This document shows positions 47,325-56,811 of a stretch of DNA of 64,000 bases, one piece after another. Location of the stretch: NCBI GenBank assembly GCA_019633985.1, contig JAHQWE010000001.1:1-64000 (forward strand). Reading direction: 5' to 3'. This DNA is from Acidiferrobacterales bacterium. GTDB taxonomy: Bacteria; Pseudomonadota; Gammaproteobacteria; Arenicellales; Poriferihabitantaceae. A model generated the notes under the pieces. It did no database searches and had not been told where the DNA came from. It was given only the letters and a program-made list of their open reading frames with translations. The translations under genes and the position numbers were made by a program. Each line of letters starts with the position of its first letter. Positions within the stretch are counted from its first letter, which is position 1.

Positions 47325-49193
47325 TTGTCTCTCCAGTATTTATCAGTGACAGACATCCGCGTTACGAAGAAGAAAACGGGCCCCAGGTGGGTCCGTTTTT
47401 TTATGGCAAGCTGCATGCTTGGCAGCTTGTGTTTTACTTCCCGATCGATAGCTGCTAACGATCATCTGATTCTGGATACACCTGCCACTCCAGCATTGCA
47501 GCGGGTTAGAACATTGATCAGGGCGAATGTGCTGGGATTGGCCGAGAGAATACTTGAGCAAGAGGGCCCAGCGTTGTTGCCCAATGGTGAATGGCTCAAT
47601 TGGGAGCGTCAGCTTTGGGCATTATATCGAGCCTCGGGCAATTGGCAGGCGTTATACGACCGTATTCAATCGATTCCACCAGCGTTTCCTGCGTCTGTGA
47701 GGGCAGAAGCTGAAGCGGAATCAATTGCTGCGCTGATTGCTCTAGGCAATGGACAGACAGCGAGACGAATACTTCGAAGTCAGTTGCTATCAACGACGCT
47801 GTCAGAGAGACAAAAGCGTTCACTGCGGAGGCAGGTGATTGAGAGTTATCTAGCAGATAACAAATTGCAGGAGGCCAATCGCAGTGCGGTCGCTTTCCAG
47901 CAAGATTTTCGACCACAAGACAAGGACTGGCTAATGCTGGGTAGTCGAATAGCGCTTCAGTCTGGATCACCCGATGCAGCAGTTAATTTGTTAGCGCCGC
48001 TGACTGAACCTGATGCGCGGTTGTTACGGCTGTGGGCAAGAGCGAAAAATCAATCGATGTCTGCTGAGCAAATACTTTCAACGGGCGCGCGTCTATTAGA
48101 GCTGAAAGAGTTCAAATCGTTGAATACGCCGTTACTGGCGTTGATGTCGGATGCCGCAGCGAGAGCAGGTAATCGAATTCTTCAGGTTGACTTAATTGAA
48201 CAGTATCTGCTGGAATCTGCTAGCGGGTCTCAATTTGATCAGCACAAACAGTTTGAAAACGTGTTGCCCCAGCTTTCTGCGACGAGTTTATTTGATGTCT
48301 ATCAATGGATAGCAAGAGAGCAGGCCAACAAAGCGGGTTTACTGGTAGGGGAAGAAAACAATTGGGGGCCATTCGCAGTCGCACTTCCTAATGAACAGGA
48401 AACAATTCGCAGGTCAGTTTGGGCATATATTGCTAGCAAGACAGACGGTGGAACGCGTCAAGCTGCGGCGGATAATCTGGTTAACGCCATCGTCGATTCT
48501 GAGCGAATGGATCTGGTGCCTTTTCTCTTTGGTGATGACAAGCCACTGGGACAGCTTACACTTTCTCCAGCAACGGCTTTGCGCTTGTCTAATCTGGCTA
48601 TTGAAGCGGGTAAGGTGGAACTGGCTGCGGAGGCAAATGCGAATGTCTCCAATCCGCCCCCTGGCATGGACTATGCCGATTGGTTGATCTATACCGGCCG
48701 AATTTCTATTATTGCTGGAAGACACCAGCAGGGAGCTTCTCAGCTCGATAAATGGATTGAGAGCACTGACTCGCTCACTCCTGATCAAACTGACAAAGTG
48801 TTGCAACCGATCTTTGATTTGCAAACGGTAGAACAACATCAGCTTGCGATACCGCTGCTGGAAAAGGTGAACGAGAAATCTCCGGGCGGGAAATACACGA
48901 GAGAAATAGCGTTTTGGATTGCAGAATCATATGGTGCTACGCGACAACACATCAAAGCAGCCGATCACTTTCTGTATTCTGCAATGCAAAAAGACAATGG
49001 ATTTGATCAGTGGGGAGAATCTGCACGATTTCGTGCTGCAGAGGCATTGCTTGAAGGCAACTTTTTTGATGATGCATTGAAGTTATTTGAAGGCTTGTTA
49101 GAGCGTGCTGAGGATGAGCCGCAAAAGCAGGCGCTGCAGCAAAAGATTCAACAAATCTGGTTACGCAGATCAAACTTCGGTCATGCAGGTTAA
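47325..49193 (+). CDS. Exported TPR-like helical repeat protein
   Basis: A protein of 622 residues from TTG. The N-terminus has a basic part (RVTKKKTGPRWVR) and a hydrophobic core (FFMASCMLGSLCF) ending at SIAA, a typical Sec signal. The rest is a solenoid of Ala/Leu/Arg-rich helix pairs of the TPR/Sel1 kind, with acidic and Asn-rich loops. Its role is unknown, probably a periplasmic scaffold. An ATG at 47403 would drop the basic N-region and the SD position would fall in a T tract, so the earlier start is better. A terminator-like hairpin lies inside its first codons. Confidence 0.75.
   Translation: MSLQYLSVTDIRVTKKKTGPRWVRFFMASCMLGSLCFTSRSIAANDHLILDTPATPALQRVRTLIRANVLGLAERILEQEGPALLPNGEWLNWERQLWALYRASGNWQALYDRIQSIPPAFPASVRAEAEAESIAALIALGNGQTARRILRSQLLSTTLSERQKRSLRRQVIESYLADNKLQEANRSAVAFQQDFRPQDKDWLMLGSRIALQSGSPDAAVNLLAPLTEPDARLLRLWARAKNQSMSAEQILSTGARLLELKEFKSLNTPLLALMSDAAARAGNRILQVDLIEQYLLESASGSQFDQHKQFENVLPQLSATSLFDVYQWIAREQANKAGLLVGEENNWGPFAVALPNEQETIRRSVWAYIASKTDGGTRQAAADNLVNAIVDSERMDLVPFLFGDDKPLGQLTLSPATALRLSNLAIEAGKVELAAEANANVSNPPPGMDYADWLIYTGRISIIAGRHQQGASQLDKWIESTDSLTPDQTDKVLQPIFDLQTVEQHQLAIPLLEKVNEKSPGGKYTREIAFWIAESYGATRQHIKAADHFLYSAMQKDNGFDQWGESARFRAAEALLEGNFFDDALKLFEGLLERAEDEPQKQALQQKIQQIWLRRSNFGHAG
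47375..47402 (+). terminator. Terminator-like hairpin after rplS, inside the next gene's signal sequence
   Basis: The stem AACGGGCCC / GGGTCCGTT (one G-T pair) with loop CAGGT is followed by seven T residues, all within 60-90 nt of the rplS stop. It overlaps the codons for KTGPRWVRFF of the TPR-like gene if the TTG start is right, so it could act as an attenuator between rplS and that gene. Confidence 0.75.
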
Positions 49194-49208
49194 TCGATTC
49201 GGAAAAAA

Positions 49209-50120
49209 GTGAATCCGCCATTGGAAATAGCTCGGGAAGACCAAGAAAAACTGGATGAATTTCTCGACGCCATCTGGCTGCAGGCAGGGCTCAGCGACAA
49301 CACGCTGGCATCTTATCGGCAGGATCTGAAGCATTTCTCTCAATATCTCCATCTTCAAGAGCTCAATCTTATGTCGATTCAGAGGGCAGACCTGAGGGAT
49401 TATCTAGAATTCAGAGGGCAGGACGGAAGCCGCAGAACGGTGTCTCGTAGTCTCTCCACACTAAAGCGTTTTTATCGATTTTGGGTTGCCGAAGGCGCGC
49501 TTGAACTCGATCCCTCAGCAGATATGACCGCTCCTCAAGTTGCCAAGTCGTTACCCAAAACACTGTCTGAGCAAGAGGTTGAACGGCTGATTTCAGCTCC
49601 CGATATTTCTGAAGATCTCGGATTGCGAGATCGTGCCATGCTGGAAACCTTATACGCCACTGGATTAAGGGTGAGTGAATTGGTTGGGCTAACAATGAGT
49701 GAAATTGATCTGGTCGCTGGCTATTGCCGTGTGTTTGGTAAAGGCAGTAAAGAGAGACTGGTACCCTTGGGTGAACAGGCGATAGACTGGGTGGATCGTT
49801 ACCTGGACGAAGCCAGAGCCTCGCTCCTCGCCAATCGTCACAGTGATGCCCTGTTTTTGACGAGACGTGCAAGTGCAATGAGTCGACAGGGGTTTTGGCA
49901 AAATATAAAACGATACGCGCTCATGGCTGGAATTTCCCAGTCTCTCTCCCCGCATACCCTACGTCACGCATTTGCTACCCATCTTCTCAATCACGGTGCA
50001 GATTTACGAAGTGTTCAAATGTTGTTGGGTCATTCGAGTTTGTCTACGACCCAAATCTATACACATGTGGCCAATGCACGTCTACAAACACTACATCAAA
50101 AACATCACCCAAGAGGTTGA
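49209..50120 (+). CDS. xerD: Tyrosine recombinase XerD
   Basis: A protein of 303 residues starting with GTG. The N-terminal SAM-like domain (LDAIWLQAGLSDNTLASYRQDL) precedes the catalytic domain, whose R-K-H-R-H-Y residues are visible: Arg in ATGLRVSELVGL, Lys in GKGSKERLVPL, HTLRHAFATHLL, LGHSSLSTTQIYTHV. With XerC it resolves chromosome dimers at dif. Location after rplS and one extra gene matches Pseudomonas-type order. Confidence 0.95.
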   Translation: MNPPLEIAREDQEKLDEFLDAIWLQAGLSDNTLASYRQDLKHFSQYLHLQELNLMSIQRADLRDYLEFRGQDGSRRTVSRSLSTLKRFYRFWVAEGALELDPSADMTAPQVAKSLPKTLSEQEVERLISAPDISEDLGLRDRAMLETLYATGLRVSELVGLTMSEIDLVAGYCRVFGKGSKERLVPLGEQAIDWVDRYLDEARASLLANRHSDALFLTRRASAMSRQGFWQNIKRYALMAGISQSLSPHTLRHAFATHLLNHGADLRSVQMLLGHSSLSTTQIYTHVANARLQTLHQKHHPRG

Positions 50121-50151
50121 TTTAATGGGAATCTTCTAAACTAATAAGAGC

Positions 50152-50562
50152 ATGATTAAGACCATAAACCTGCCACCAAGAGGCAGAGGTTTGATTGAAA
50201 TTACCAGAGAAATCGAGGTGCTTGTCAGACAATATTGCTCGGGCACTGGACTTTGTACGCTTGCTATTCAGCACACATCTGCGAGTTTATTAATACAGGA
50301 AAATGCGGATCCGAGTGCAAGAAAGGATTTGGAAAATTGGCTTGACCGCTTGGTGCCTGAGAATGATCCTCTCTACACCCATACTTTGGAAGGTCCTGAT
50401 GATATGCCGGCACATATAAAGTCGATGCTAACCCAAACGACGTTATCGATCCCCGTACTGGATGGAAAGCTAGGTTTGGGCACCTGGCAAGGAATCTTTC
50501 TTTGGGAGCACAGAGACCAGCCACAACATCGACACATCACACTGCACCTTCTCAACGATTAG
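50152..50562 (+). CDS. yjbQ: YjbQ/UPF0047 family protein
   Basis: A protein of 136 residues. The family signature is present: LCTLAIQHTSASLLIQENADP, then GPDDMPAHIKS, GTWQGIFLWEHRD and RHITLHLL. Some members show weak thiamine phosphate synthase activity, but the physiological role is uncertain. It is 31 nt after xerD. Confidence 0.9.
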   Translation: MIKTINLPPRGRGLIEITREIEVLVRQYCSGTGLCTLAIQHTSASLLIQENADPSARKDLENWLDRLVPENDPLYTHTLEGPDDMPAHIKSMLTQTTLSIPVLDGKLGLGTWQGIFLWEHRDQPQHRHITLHLLND

Positions 50563-50576
50563 TGTCGTCCATAGAT

Positions 50577-50972
50577 TTACGTGTCTTTGTCAATTCGATA
50601 GGGTAAAAAGTAATCGCCGGACGCGCGTTTGAACCGTATTTGGTCGCCGCCGTATTCTATCTGTAAACATTCATCTGGCCGTGGCTGGTTGCCAATTCTA
50701 ATACTGCGGCAGAACATCCCCTCGATCCAATCCCATTCTCCTTCAACCTTACCGCCGGGAAACGCCCCGATTATTGTCCCATCAGAATTAAACCGAACGT
50801 TGTATCCACCTGGCCAACTCAGAGGCTTATCAACTACTTTGTCCAAAAATAATTCTCTGCTTATGATCGGTTGGTAGCTTATTGACTGGCACGCCTGTAG
50901 CGACAAAAGAAGCACCAATGCGAGTAGACGATCTAGGCGGATCAGGAGAATGCTAAGTCGACAAGTATTCAT
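50577..50972 (-). CDS. Hypothetical lipoprotein in the PqqD/HprK operon
   Basis: A protein of 131 residues with a lipobox (LSLQAC, Cys near 28), followed by a small domain probably of beta strands with a WDWIEGMFCRSIRIG core and two later Cys (FCRS and DECLQ). I do not recognise a named family. It overlaps the nucleotidyltransferase gene by 4 nt (ATGA), so it belongs to that operon. Export to the periplasm may make it the partner or target of the cytoplasmic genes, which is speculation. Confidence 0.7.
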   Translation of the reverse strand: MNTCRLSILLIRLDRLLALVLLLSLQACQSISYQPIISRELFLDKVVDKPLSWPGGYNVRFNSDGTIIGAFPGGKVEGEWDWIEGMFCRSIRIGNQPRPDECLQIEYGGDQIRFKRASGDYFLPYRIDKDT

Positions 50973-52099
50973 TTGGGTGGCCAGTATCGGACAATTACTC
51001 TACGTAGTAACCAAATAAAAACCTGTAACGGGTGTCTAAAGTATCGAGTAAATAATAGTGTCTTTCCTGGCGGCACCATATAAAAGCAGTGCAGCCACCA
51101 GTCGGGTGCATCGATAAGTGACCGTAGCCTCAAGAATATTCTATGTTCGTTTGAGAGTTTCCTCTCTGATAATGGCACTAATCCCTTTCCCACCGCGGAT
51201 GGTTGCTTCGCGACTGGTGGTTTTATCCAGCTTGTAATGATTTCTGGTAGTGGCGATAGATAGTGGAAATGGGCGATGGTATTGGTGACAAAAGGGTACT
51301 TCTTGTGAGTGATTTCAGCATCAATTTTGTCAATGTGTTGCACAACATATCCATAAATATCGGCAACAGCGATGAGCTTGATATCGATCACTGGCTCCAG
51401 AGTGTGGTGACATAAATGTCGCAACGTGTCGATATGACCTAGACGATAGGCAAGCTGGTTCTCGATGTAAAATGCAATAGGGGAGCTGGTCAGATTATTG
51501 AACTGGATAGAACCAGGAGCATCCCGTGATAAGGCATCTGTATGAATTTCAACATGGATTGAGACGCCATTCACCGTGTTTGACGCCATTGGAAGGTGGT
51601 GGTGATCACCCAGGTATGGATTTTTATTCTCGTGAATTTTATATCCTAGTTCTCTCAAACATTGTTGTGCCAATTCAGCCTTGGCAGGGGGAACTAGTAT
51701 GTCTAAATCGCTCATTGGCCTTAGCGAAATGTTCGCATACAGCGCATGCATCAATGCTGCCCCCTTCAACAAGATGGCATCTATTTGACGGGCCGAGAAA
51801 AATGACAATATTTCTTTTAGCGCCAGAGTACGCGCCGCATTAGACGTTTGATGGCGGAGTTTTAAAGCAATGAATTGATGTCTGATAGGTTGTGATAAGG
51901 GCAGCTCTAGTTCAAGTAAATGCTGGTATACCAAAGGAGCCATACCATGTTGTTCCGCTAATGCGATCAACTTTTCCTGATCCACCATCTGAAGCCAAAG
52001 CGCTTCAATCTCCGTTTTGACTTGGCTGAGTTCGCTGACCAAGAATCTGGGTCGGCATAAGCGGCGGAGAAGCTGCGTTTCTCTGGTTACCATTCGCAA
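50969..52099 (-). CDS. Nucleotidyltransferase-like protein (PF14907 type)
   Basis: A protein of 376 residues. The core LLKGAALMHALY ... LRPMSDLDILVPP is the nucleotidyltransferase fold with its DxD metal motif (DLDIL), and the region before it is a helical domain. A C-terminal part with aromatic and basic residues may be membrane-associated. Homologues occur next to HprK-like kinases in peptide-modification clusters, such as some lasso peptide clusters. Substrate is unknown. Its start overlaps the HprK-like gene by 13 nt. Confidence 0.75.
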   Translation of the reverse strand: MRMVTRETQLLRRLCRPRFLVSELSQVKTEIEALWLQMVDQEKLIALAEQHGMAPLVYQHLLELELPLSQPIRHQFIALKLRHQTSNAARTLALKEILSFFSARQIDAILLKGAALMHALYANISLRPMSDLDILVPPAKAELAQQCLRELGYKIHENKNPYLGDHHHLPMASNTVNGVSIHVEIHTDALSRDAPGSIQFNNLTSSPIAFYIENQLAYRLGHIDTLRHLCHHTLEPVIDIKLIAVADIYGYVVQHIDKIDAEITHKKYPFVTNTIAHFHYLSPLPEIITSWIKPPVAKQPSAVGKGLVPLSERKLSNEHRIFLRLRSLIDAPDWWLHCFYMVPPGKTLLFTRYFRHPLQVFIWLLRRVIVRYWPPK

Positions 52100-52980
52100 A
52101 AAATTTCCGAAAAAAGCGGCGCTAGATCTTTAAAGTGACTATATCTCAGAGAATATGCAGGTGTTTTCTTGACCAAGTTGGCAACGTCGCGAAATCCATG
52201 ACCAGGTAGGTTTCTCGCTATGACGTTTGAGCGCATCAACTCCAACCCCGCTGCCGCCGCTGATAGCCGTGATAGATGCGGAGGTTCAGCTGTCGAATAT
52301 TTAGGAAATATGATCGTTCCAATAGGCGGAATAGATTGCTGTTCTTCCACCGGTTTATTGCGGGAGAATATGGAGGGAAGAATCATGGAGATTCCCGCTG
52401 CCTGCCGTGCGACCCTTCTGGAATCAGCGCTGACGATCTGGTTGTCCACAAGTTCTTGTATTGCGATCAGTCCCTTAGCTTTAACATTTAAAGGACGGGA
52501 AAAGGCGTGATGGTCACCGTGCTGGAGATCGATAAGCACGAGTTCATCCGTGTGGTAACACCATCCCATTGAAGTTAGCCACGCGGTAACTGACGTTTTT
52601 CCGCTGCCACTCTCAGCGGGAATCAGCAGACTTTTGCCCCTCCGGGAGACTAATCCCGCATGAATTGCCAGATGGCCTTCGTTTTGTTCGATCAAACGAA
52701 ATAAAACATCGCCAGATAAAAAGCTACCTAGTGTGTTGATGTGATCAAAAGTCTGTTTAGACATTCCCTCTCCGAAGAGGCACCAACTGTTTTCTTCTGA
52801 TCGTATGCGATAGCGTGCACAAAGTTGATTGTCTCCTACATCTGGAACAACCATTTTGGAAAAAAGAAAGGTCAGTAGACTCTCCAACTCAGCTCCCTCG
52901 TAGTCAAATTGGCAAACCTGACCACCAAAGGCGACGAAGAGCTGATCTATCATCAACGGCGATTCACTAGATAAAGACAC
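52087..52980 (-). CDS. HprK-like P-loop kinase
   Basis: A protein of 297 residues with a Walker A motif PAESGSGKTS at residues 121-130 preceded by HAGLVSRRG, the arrangement of HPr serine kinase/phosphorylase C-terminal domains. No HPr-type protein is nearby, and the N-terminal half is not like HprK of phosphotransferase systems. In related systems such kinases phosphorylate a peptide or protein. It lies 3 nt after the PqqD-like gene. Confidence 0.8.
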   Translation of the reverse strand: MSLSSESPLMIDQLFVAFGGQVCQFDYEGAELESLLTFLFSKMVVPDVGDNQLCARYRIRSEENSWCLFGEGMSKQTFDHINTLGSFLSGDVLFRLIEQNEGHLAIHAGLVSRRGKSLLIPAESGSGKTSVTAWLTSMGWCYHTDELVLIDLQHGDHHAFSRPLNVKAKGLIAIQELVDNQIVSADSRRVARQAAGISMILPSIFSRNKPVEEQQSIPPIGTIIFPKYSTAEPPHLSRLSAAAAGLELMRSNVIARNLPGHGFRDVANLVKKTPAYSLRYSHFKDLAPLFSEIFCEW

Positions 52981-52983
52981 ATG

Positions 52984-53253
52984 CTACGCATTGATGGAAA
53001 TCGCACCATCAGAAGACAGCTGGTTCAGACAGTTTGCAACATCTTGGTGCATATTCTCAATATCGGGAAAGGCTTCAGAGAGAATTTCAATGATATCTGT
53101 CATCGTCCTGTCACCATCGCATAGCTGCCAGATGATGGCGGCACTTTGATTCAAGTAGATTGTTCGAGTGTTTGCGGTTGAATAGAGCAATATTTCGCCG
53201 TCCATTTCTTCCAATGAAAATTCCGCGTTTGGAATAGGAGTCGGGTTAGTCAT
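52984..53253 (-). CDS. PqqD-like peptide chaperone
   Basis: A protein of 89 residues with the PqqD winged-helix pattern: DGEILLYSTANTRTIYLNQS, AAIIWQLCDGDRTMTDII, and a C-terminal helix (DVANCLNQLSSDGAI). PqqD domains bind the leader of a ribosomal peptide and hand it to a modifying enzyme. It is the first gene of a four-gene minus-strand operon with an HprK-like kinase, a nucleotidyltransferase and a lipoprotein. No precursor peptide gene is obvious in the 132 nt before it. Confidence 0.8.
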   Translation of the reverse strand: MTNPTPIPNAEFSLEEMDGEILLYSTANTRTIYLNQSAAIIWQLCDGDRTMTDIIEILSEAFPDIENMHQDVANCLNQLSSDGAISINA

Positions 53254-53385
53254 TTTGGTCTTGTTTGTATTAAACAGGGTGGTGAGTTATCACTGAATCC
53301 TTAAATCAATTTCACTGTGCAACATGACACAAAGGATTAAAATATATCCTGACTCGCAGCAATAATCACCCGTCTATCACGATCA

Positions 53386-55485
53386 ATGGAAAGGAATTTT
53401 CAAAACCCAGAGCTTCACGAATGTGCTTCCAAAATTATGCGCTGCGTTGAGGGGGATCAAAGTATTTTGGCTCAGGTTTCGCAAATGGTGGAGATTTTGC
53501 AAACGTTAGGAATGGACGCAACCGGCTGTGTTGCCGGGATGTTGGTTAGCGCCTTTTCTGAGTGCCAGGAAAAGCACCTTGATATCAGGGAAGAATTTGG
53601 CGAGGAGGTTTTTGATCTTTACAGTGGTGTGGGTAGTCTGAACCGGCTTTCGTCTTTTTCGCGAAATGCTGGAATCGTCCATGATGTGGAAGCGAATGAA
53701 GATAATCTAAGAAAAATGTTAATCACGATGGTCGATGACGTACGTGTGGTTTTGATTAAACTTGCCGATCAACTCAGACAATTAAAGAATGCGCGTACTC
53801 AGGACAGAGAAACACAAAAACGTTTAAGTCAGCTTACCCTAGATGTCTACGCACCATTGGCGAACCGGCTTGGTGTGTGGCAGGTTAAGTGGGAGCTGGA
53901 GGATTTGGCTTTGCGTTTTAAAAACCCGGAAGTGTATAAGGATCTGGCCAGAAAATTAGACGGGAAAAGACTGCATAGGGAGCAATATATTAAATCCTTG
54001 CTCAAAACCATTCAGTTGGCGATGGAACAGGCGGATATTGAGGCGGAGGTCTACGGCCGACCCAAGCACCTCTATAGTATATGGAAGAAGATGGAGCTAA
54101 AGGGGCTCTCTTTTGAAAACTTGTGGGACATCCGTGCGGTGCGTATCGTGGTTGATACGATTGCAGAATGTTATTCTGCCCTCGGTGTTGTTCACACTAA
54201 CTGGAGGCATCTGCCCGGGGAATTTGACGACTACGTCGCAACGCCAAAACCCAACGGATATCGATCTATCCATACGGTGGTTATCGGTCCCGAAGACAAA
54301 AGTGTCGAGGTACAGATACGCACTCGGGAGATGCATGAGGAGAATGAGCTAGGGGTTGCGGCGCACTGGCGATACAAAGAGCGCCGACGCAGTGAGGATA
54401 GCATCGACGGTAAGATTCTGTGGTTGCGACAGCTGTTAGAGTGGAAGGACGATTTAAAAGACAGCCAAAGTATCGCCGATGCGTTTAGGCAAAATGTCGA
54501 TAATCGGAGAGTCTACGTATTTACCCCGAAGGGGACCGTGATGGATTTGCCAGAGGGGGCGACCCCGATTGATTTTGCCTACGCTGTGCATTCTGAAGTG
54601 GGTCATCGAACCAGGGGCGCACGAGTAAACGGCAAAATGGTGCCGCTGGGTTATCAACTCAAGACTGGTGAGCAAGTTCATATACAGACAATGAAAAATG
54701 GCTCTCCCAGTCGAGACTGGTTACGTCCAGAGCTGGAATACGTTAAAACTCACAGGGCACGTGCGCGTATTCAACAATGGTTCAAGCATCAGGATTACCA
54801 TCACAATATGACAGAAGGACGATCAATGCTCGAAAAGGAGCTGGGACGTCTTGGTCTTGATGATCTGAGTTATGAACGCATTGCGGAGAAAACACCTTTC
54901 GGTAAGACGGACGATATGCTTGCCGCGTTGGGAGCTGGTGACTATAAGCTGTCGCGTGCTTTATTACCTTTTCGGCGAGAGCTGGAACATCACCGGCCAC
55001 TTCAGGAAACCAAGAGGGAAAAACCGAAAAAAGCGACCAGTAGCTTCAAGGTAAATGGCGTTGGCAATTTGATGACCACCATGGCGAAATGTTGTCAGCC
55101 CATGCCGGGGGATTTAATCGTTGGCTATATTACAACCGGGCGAGGTGTGACGATTCATAATCAGGACTGCAGAAATATTCTGGATTTGGATAGCGATCTG
55201 CAGAATCGATTAATCGACGTCGAATGGGGAAGTGAGGGCGTCTCTTCTTACCCAGTAGAAGTTCGGGTAGTCGCCTACAATCGTAGCGGCATATTGCACG
55301 ATATCACGCAGGTACTGAAGGATGCCAAGGTTGATGTATTAAAAGTGAATATGTCATCTGATGAGGAGAATAATGTTTGGGTACAGCTGCGTTTGGAAGT
55401 GAGCGGGCTCAAGAAATTGAGTAAGACTTTGATGCAGCTGTCGAGAATACAAAATGTGCAGGATGTGAAGAGAATTACAAACTGA
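53386..55485 (+). CDS. relA: (p)ppGpp synthetase RelA
   Basis: A protein of 699 residues. The N-terminal HD region lacks the His-Asp pair (it reads CVAGMLVSAF where SpoT-type enzymes have HDVVED), so hydrolysis is not expected. The synthetase domain is complete (RPKHLYSIWKKM, DIRAVRIVV, KPNGYRSIHTVV, MHEENELGVAAHWRYKE), followed by TGS (VYVFTPKGTVMDLPEGATP), a zinc-finger-like region (KCCQPMPGD) and ACT. This is the ribosome-associated, monofunctional RelA of gamma- and betaproteobacteria. Divergent from the PqqD operon. Confidence 0.95.
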   Translation: MERNFQNPELHECASKIMRCVEGDQSILAQVSQMVEILQTLGMDATGCVAGMLVSAFSECQEKHLDIREEFGEEVFDLYSGVGSLNRLSSFSRNAGIVHDVEANEDNLRKMLITMVDDVRVVLIKLADQLRQLKNARTQDRETQKRLSQLTLDVYAPLANRLGVWQVKWELEDLALRFKNPEVYKDLARKLDGKRLHREQYIKSLLKTIQLAMEQADIEAEVYGRPKHLYSIWKKMELKGLSFENLWDIRAVRIVVDTIAECYSALGVVHTNWRHLPGEFDDYVATPKPNGYRSIHTVVIGPEDKSVEVQIRTREMHEENELGVAAHWRYKERRRSEDSIDGKILWLRQLLEWKDDLKDSQSIADAFRQNVDNRRVYVFTPKGTVMDLPEGATPIDFAYAVHSEVGHRTRGARVNGKMVPLGYQLKTGEQVHIQTMKNGSPSRDWLRPELEYVKTHRARARIQQWFKHQDYHHNMTEGRSMLEKELGRLGLDDLSYERIAEKTPFGKTDDMLAALGAGDYKLSRALLPFRRELEHHRPLQETKREKPKKATSSFKVNGVGNLMTTMAKCCQPMPGDLIVGYITTGRGVTIHNQDCRNILDLDSDLQNRLIDVEWGSEGVSSYPVEVRVVAYNRSGILHDITQVLKDAKVDVLKVNMSSDEENNVWVQLRLEVSGLKKLSKTLMQLSRIQNVQDVKRITN

Positions 55486-55536
55486 TCGCGATTACAATCT
55501 GGAATACCGACTCTCGGATAATTAGTAGCCAGTAAG

Positions 55537-56739
55537 ATGATTAAATTAGCAAGCCGACTCTCCAAAGTACGTGTTTCACCCACCGTAGATATATCTAACC
55601 GAGCTCGAGCGCTGCGCGCGGAAGGGCATGATGTGATTTCACTGGCTGCGGGAGAACCGAACTTTGATACCCCGGTGAACATCCAGCAAGCAGCGACAAA
55701 AGCAATGCAGGCTGGCGAAACCCATTACACGATGGTGGAGGGTATCCTGCCGCTTCGGCAAGCGATTTGCGAAAAGCTCGAGAAGGATAATCTTCTGAAG
55801 TACAACCCCTCAGAAATTATCGTGGGCGCGGGTGGAAAACAAATCATCTACAACGCGATGATGGCAACTCTCGAACCGGGAGACGAAGTGATTATTCCAG
55901 CGCCCTATTGGGTAAGTTATCCTGATATTGCGCTTTTGTTTGGTGGCGAACCGGTTATCGTTCATACCACCCAAGAAGCGAGCTTTAAACTTTCACCAGA
56001 TCAGCTTTCCAGAGCAATCACAGATAAAACCCGCTGGCTATTTCTGAATTCGCCATCTAATCCCACCGGCGCTGTTTATTCTGCAGAAGAATTTGCAGCG
56101 CTGGGAGAAGTGTTGCTGGATTATCCTCAGATCATGGTGATGACCGACGATATTTATGAGAAGGTGATTTATTCACCAACCGAGTTCGTCAACTTCTGTC
56201 AAGTCAATCCCGCTCTTAAATCGAGAACGCTGATCGTAAACGGGTTGTCAAAATCCCATGCTATGACTGGGTGGCGCTTAGGGTACGGTGCTGCGCCCGA
56301 AGAGCTGATTGCGGGAATGAAAAAGTTACAGGGACAATCTTCGTTAGCGCCCAGTTCGATTTCTCAATGGGCCGGGGTGGAAGCCTTGTCTGGACCACAA
56401 AATGCGGTGGTGGAAATGGCAGCGGAGTTTTCCAAAAGGAAGGCCATGATGTTCGCGGCGATAAACCAAATTCAGGGCCTAGACTGTTTTGACCCCGCTG
56501 GTGCGTTCTATCTGTTCGTTTCAGTCAAACAGTTTCTCGGTAAGCAGACTAAAAAAGGAAGAGCGATTCATACAGATACCGATTGGGTGCTCGGCTTAAT
56601 GGAAGAGCAGGGTGTCTCCGTAGTGCCAGGTTCAGCATTTGGTAGTGATGGGTATTTTCGGCTTTCCTTTGCTGCCGCTGAAGATGATCTTGTTTCTTCC
56701 TGTGAGCGTATTTCGCTTTTTTGTGCTGATATTGCGTAG
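55537..56739 (+). CDS. aspC: Class I PLP aminotransferase (aspartate aminotransferase type)
   Basis: A protein of 400 residues of the Igamma aspartate aminotransferase group. Motifs are ISLAAGEPNFDTP, NSPSNPTGAVY, the PLP lysine in NGLSKSHAMTGWRLGY, and GSAFGSDGYFRLSFA. It likely converts aspartate and 2-oxoglutarate to oxaloacetate and glutamate; prephenate or other substrates are possible in this group. It is a single gene downstream of relA. Confidence 0.85.
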   Translation: MIKLASRLSKVRVSPTVDISNRARALRAEGHDVISLAAGEPNFDTPVNIQQAATKAMQAGETHYTMVEGILPLRQAICEKLEKDNLLKYNPSEIIVGAGGKQIIYNAMMATLEPGDEVIIPAPYWVSYPDIALLFGGEPVIVHTTQEASFKLSPDQLSRAITDKTRWLFLNSPSNPTGAVYSAEEFAALGEVLLDYPQIMVMTDDIYEKVIYSPTEFVNFCQVNPALKSRTLIVNGLSKSHAMTGWRLGYGAAPEELIAGMKKLQGQSSLAPSSISQWAGVEALSGPQNAVVEMAAEFSKRKAMMFAAINQIQGLDCFDPAGAFYLFVSVKQFLGKQTKKGRAIHTDTDWVLGLMEEQGVSVVPGSAFGSDGYFRLSFAAAEDDLVSSCERISLFCADIA

Positions 56740-56811
56740 CTCTTGAACCAGGATGTATTGAAAGTCATGTTATCCATCCCAGGAATGCCTGGAATCACCA
56801 GGACAAAAGTC

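Noticed and set aside
50577-53253. Lasso peptide biosynthesis cluster.
   Set aside because: The kinase, nucleotidyltransferase and PqqD-like genes fit, but the asparagine-synthetase-like cyclase, the B2 protease and a precursor peptide are not present.
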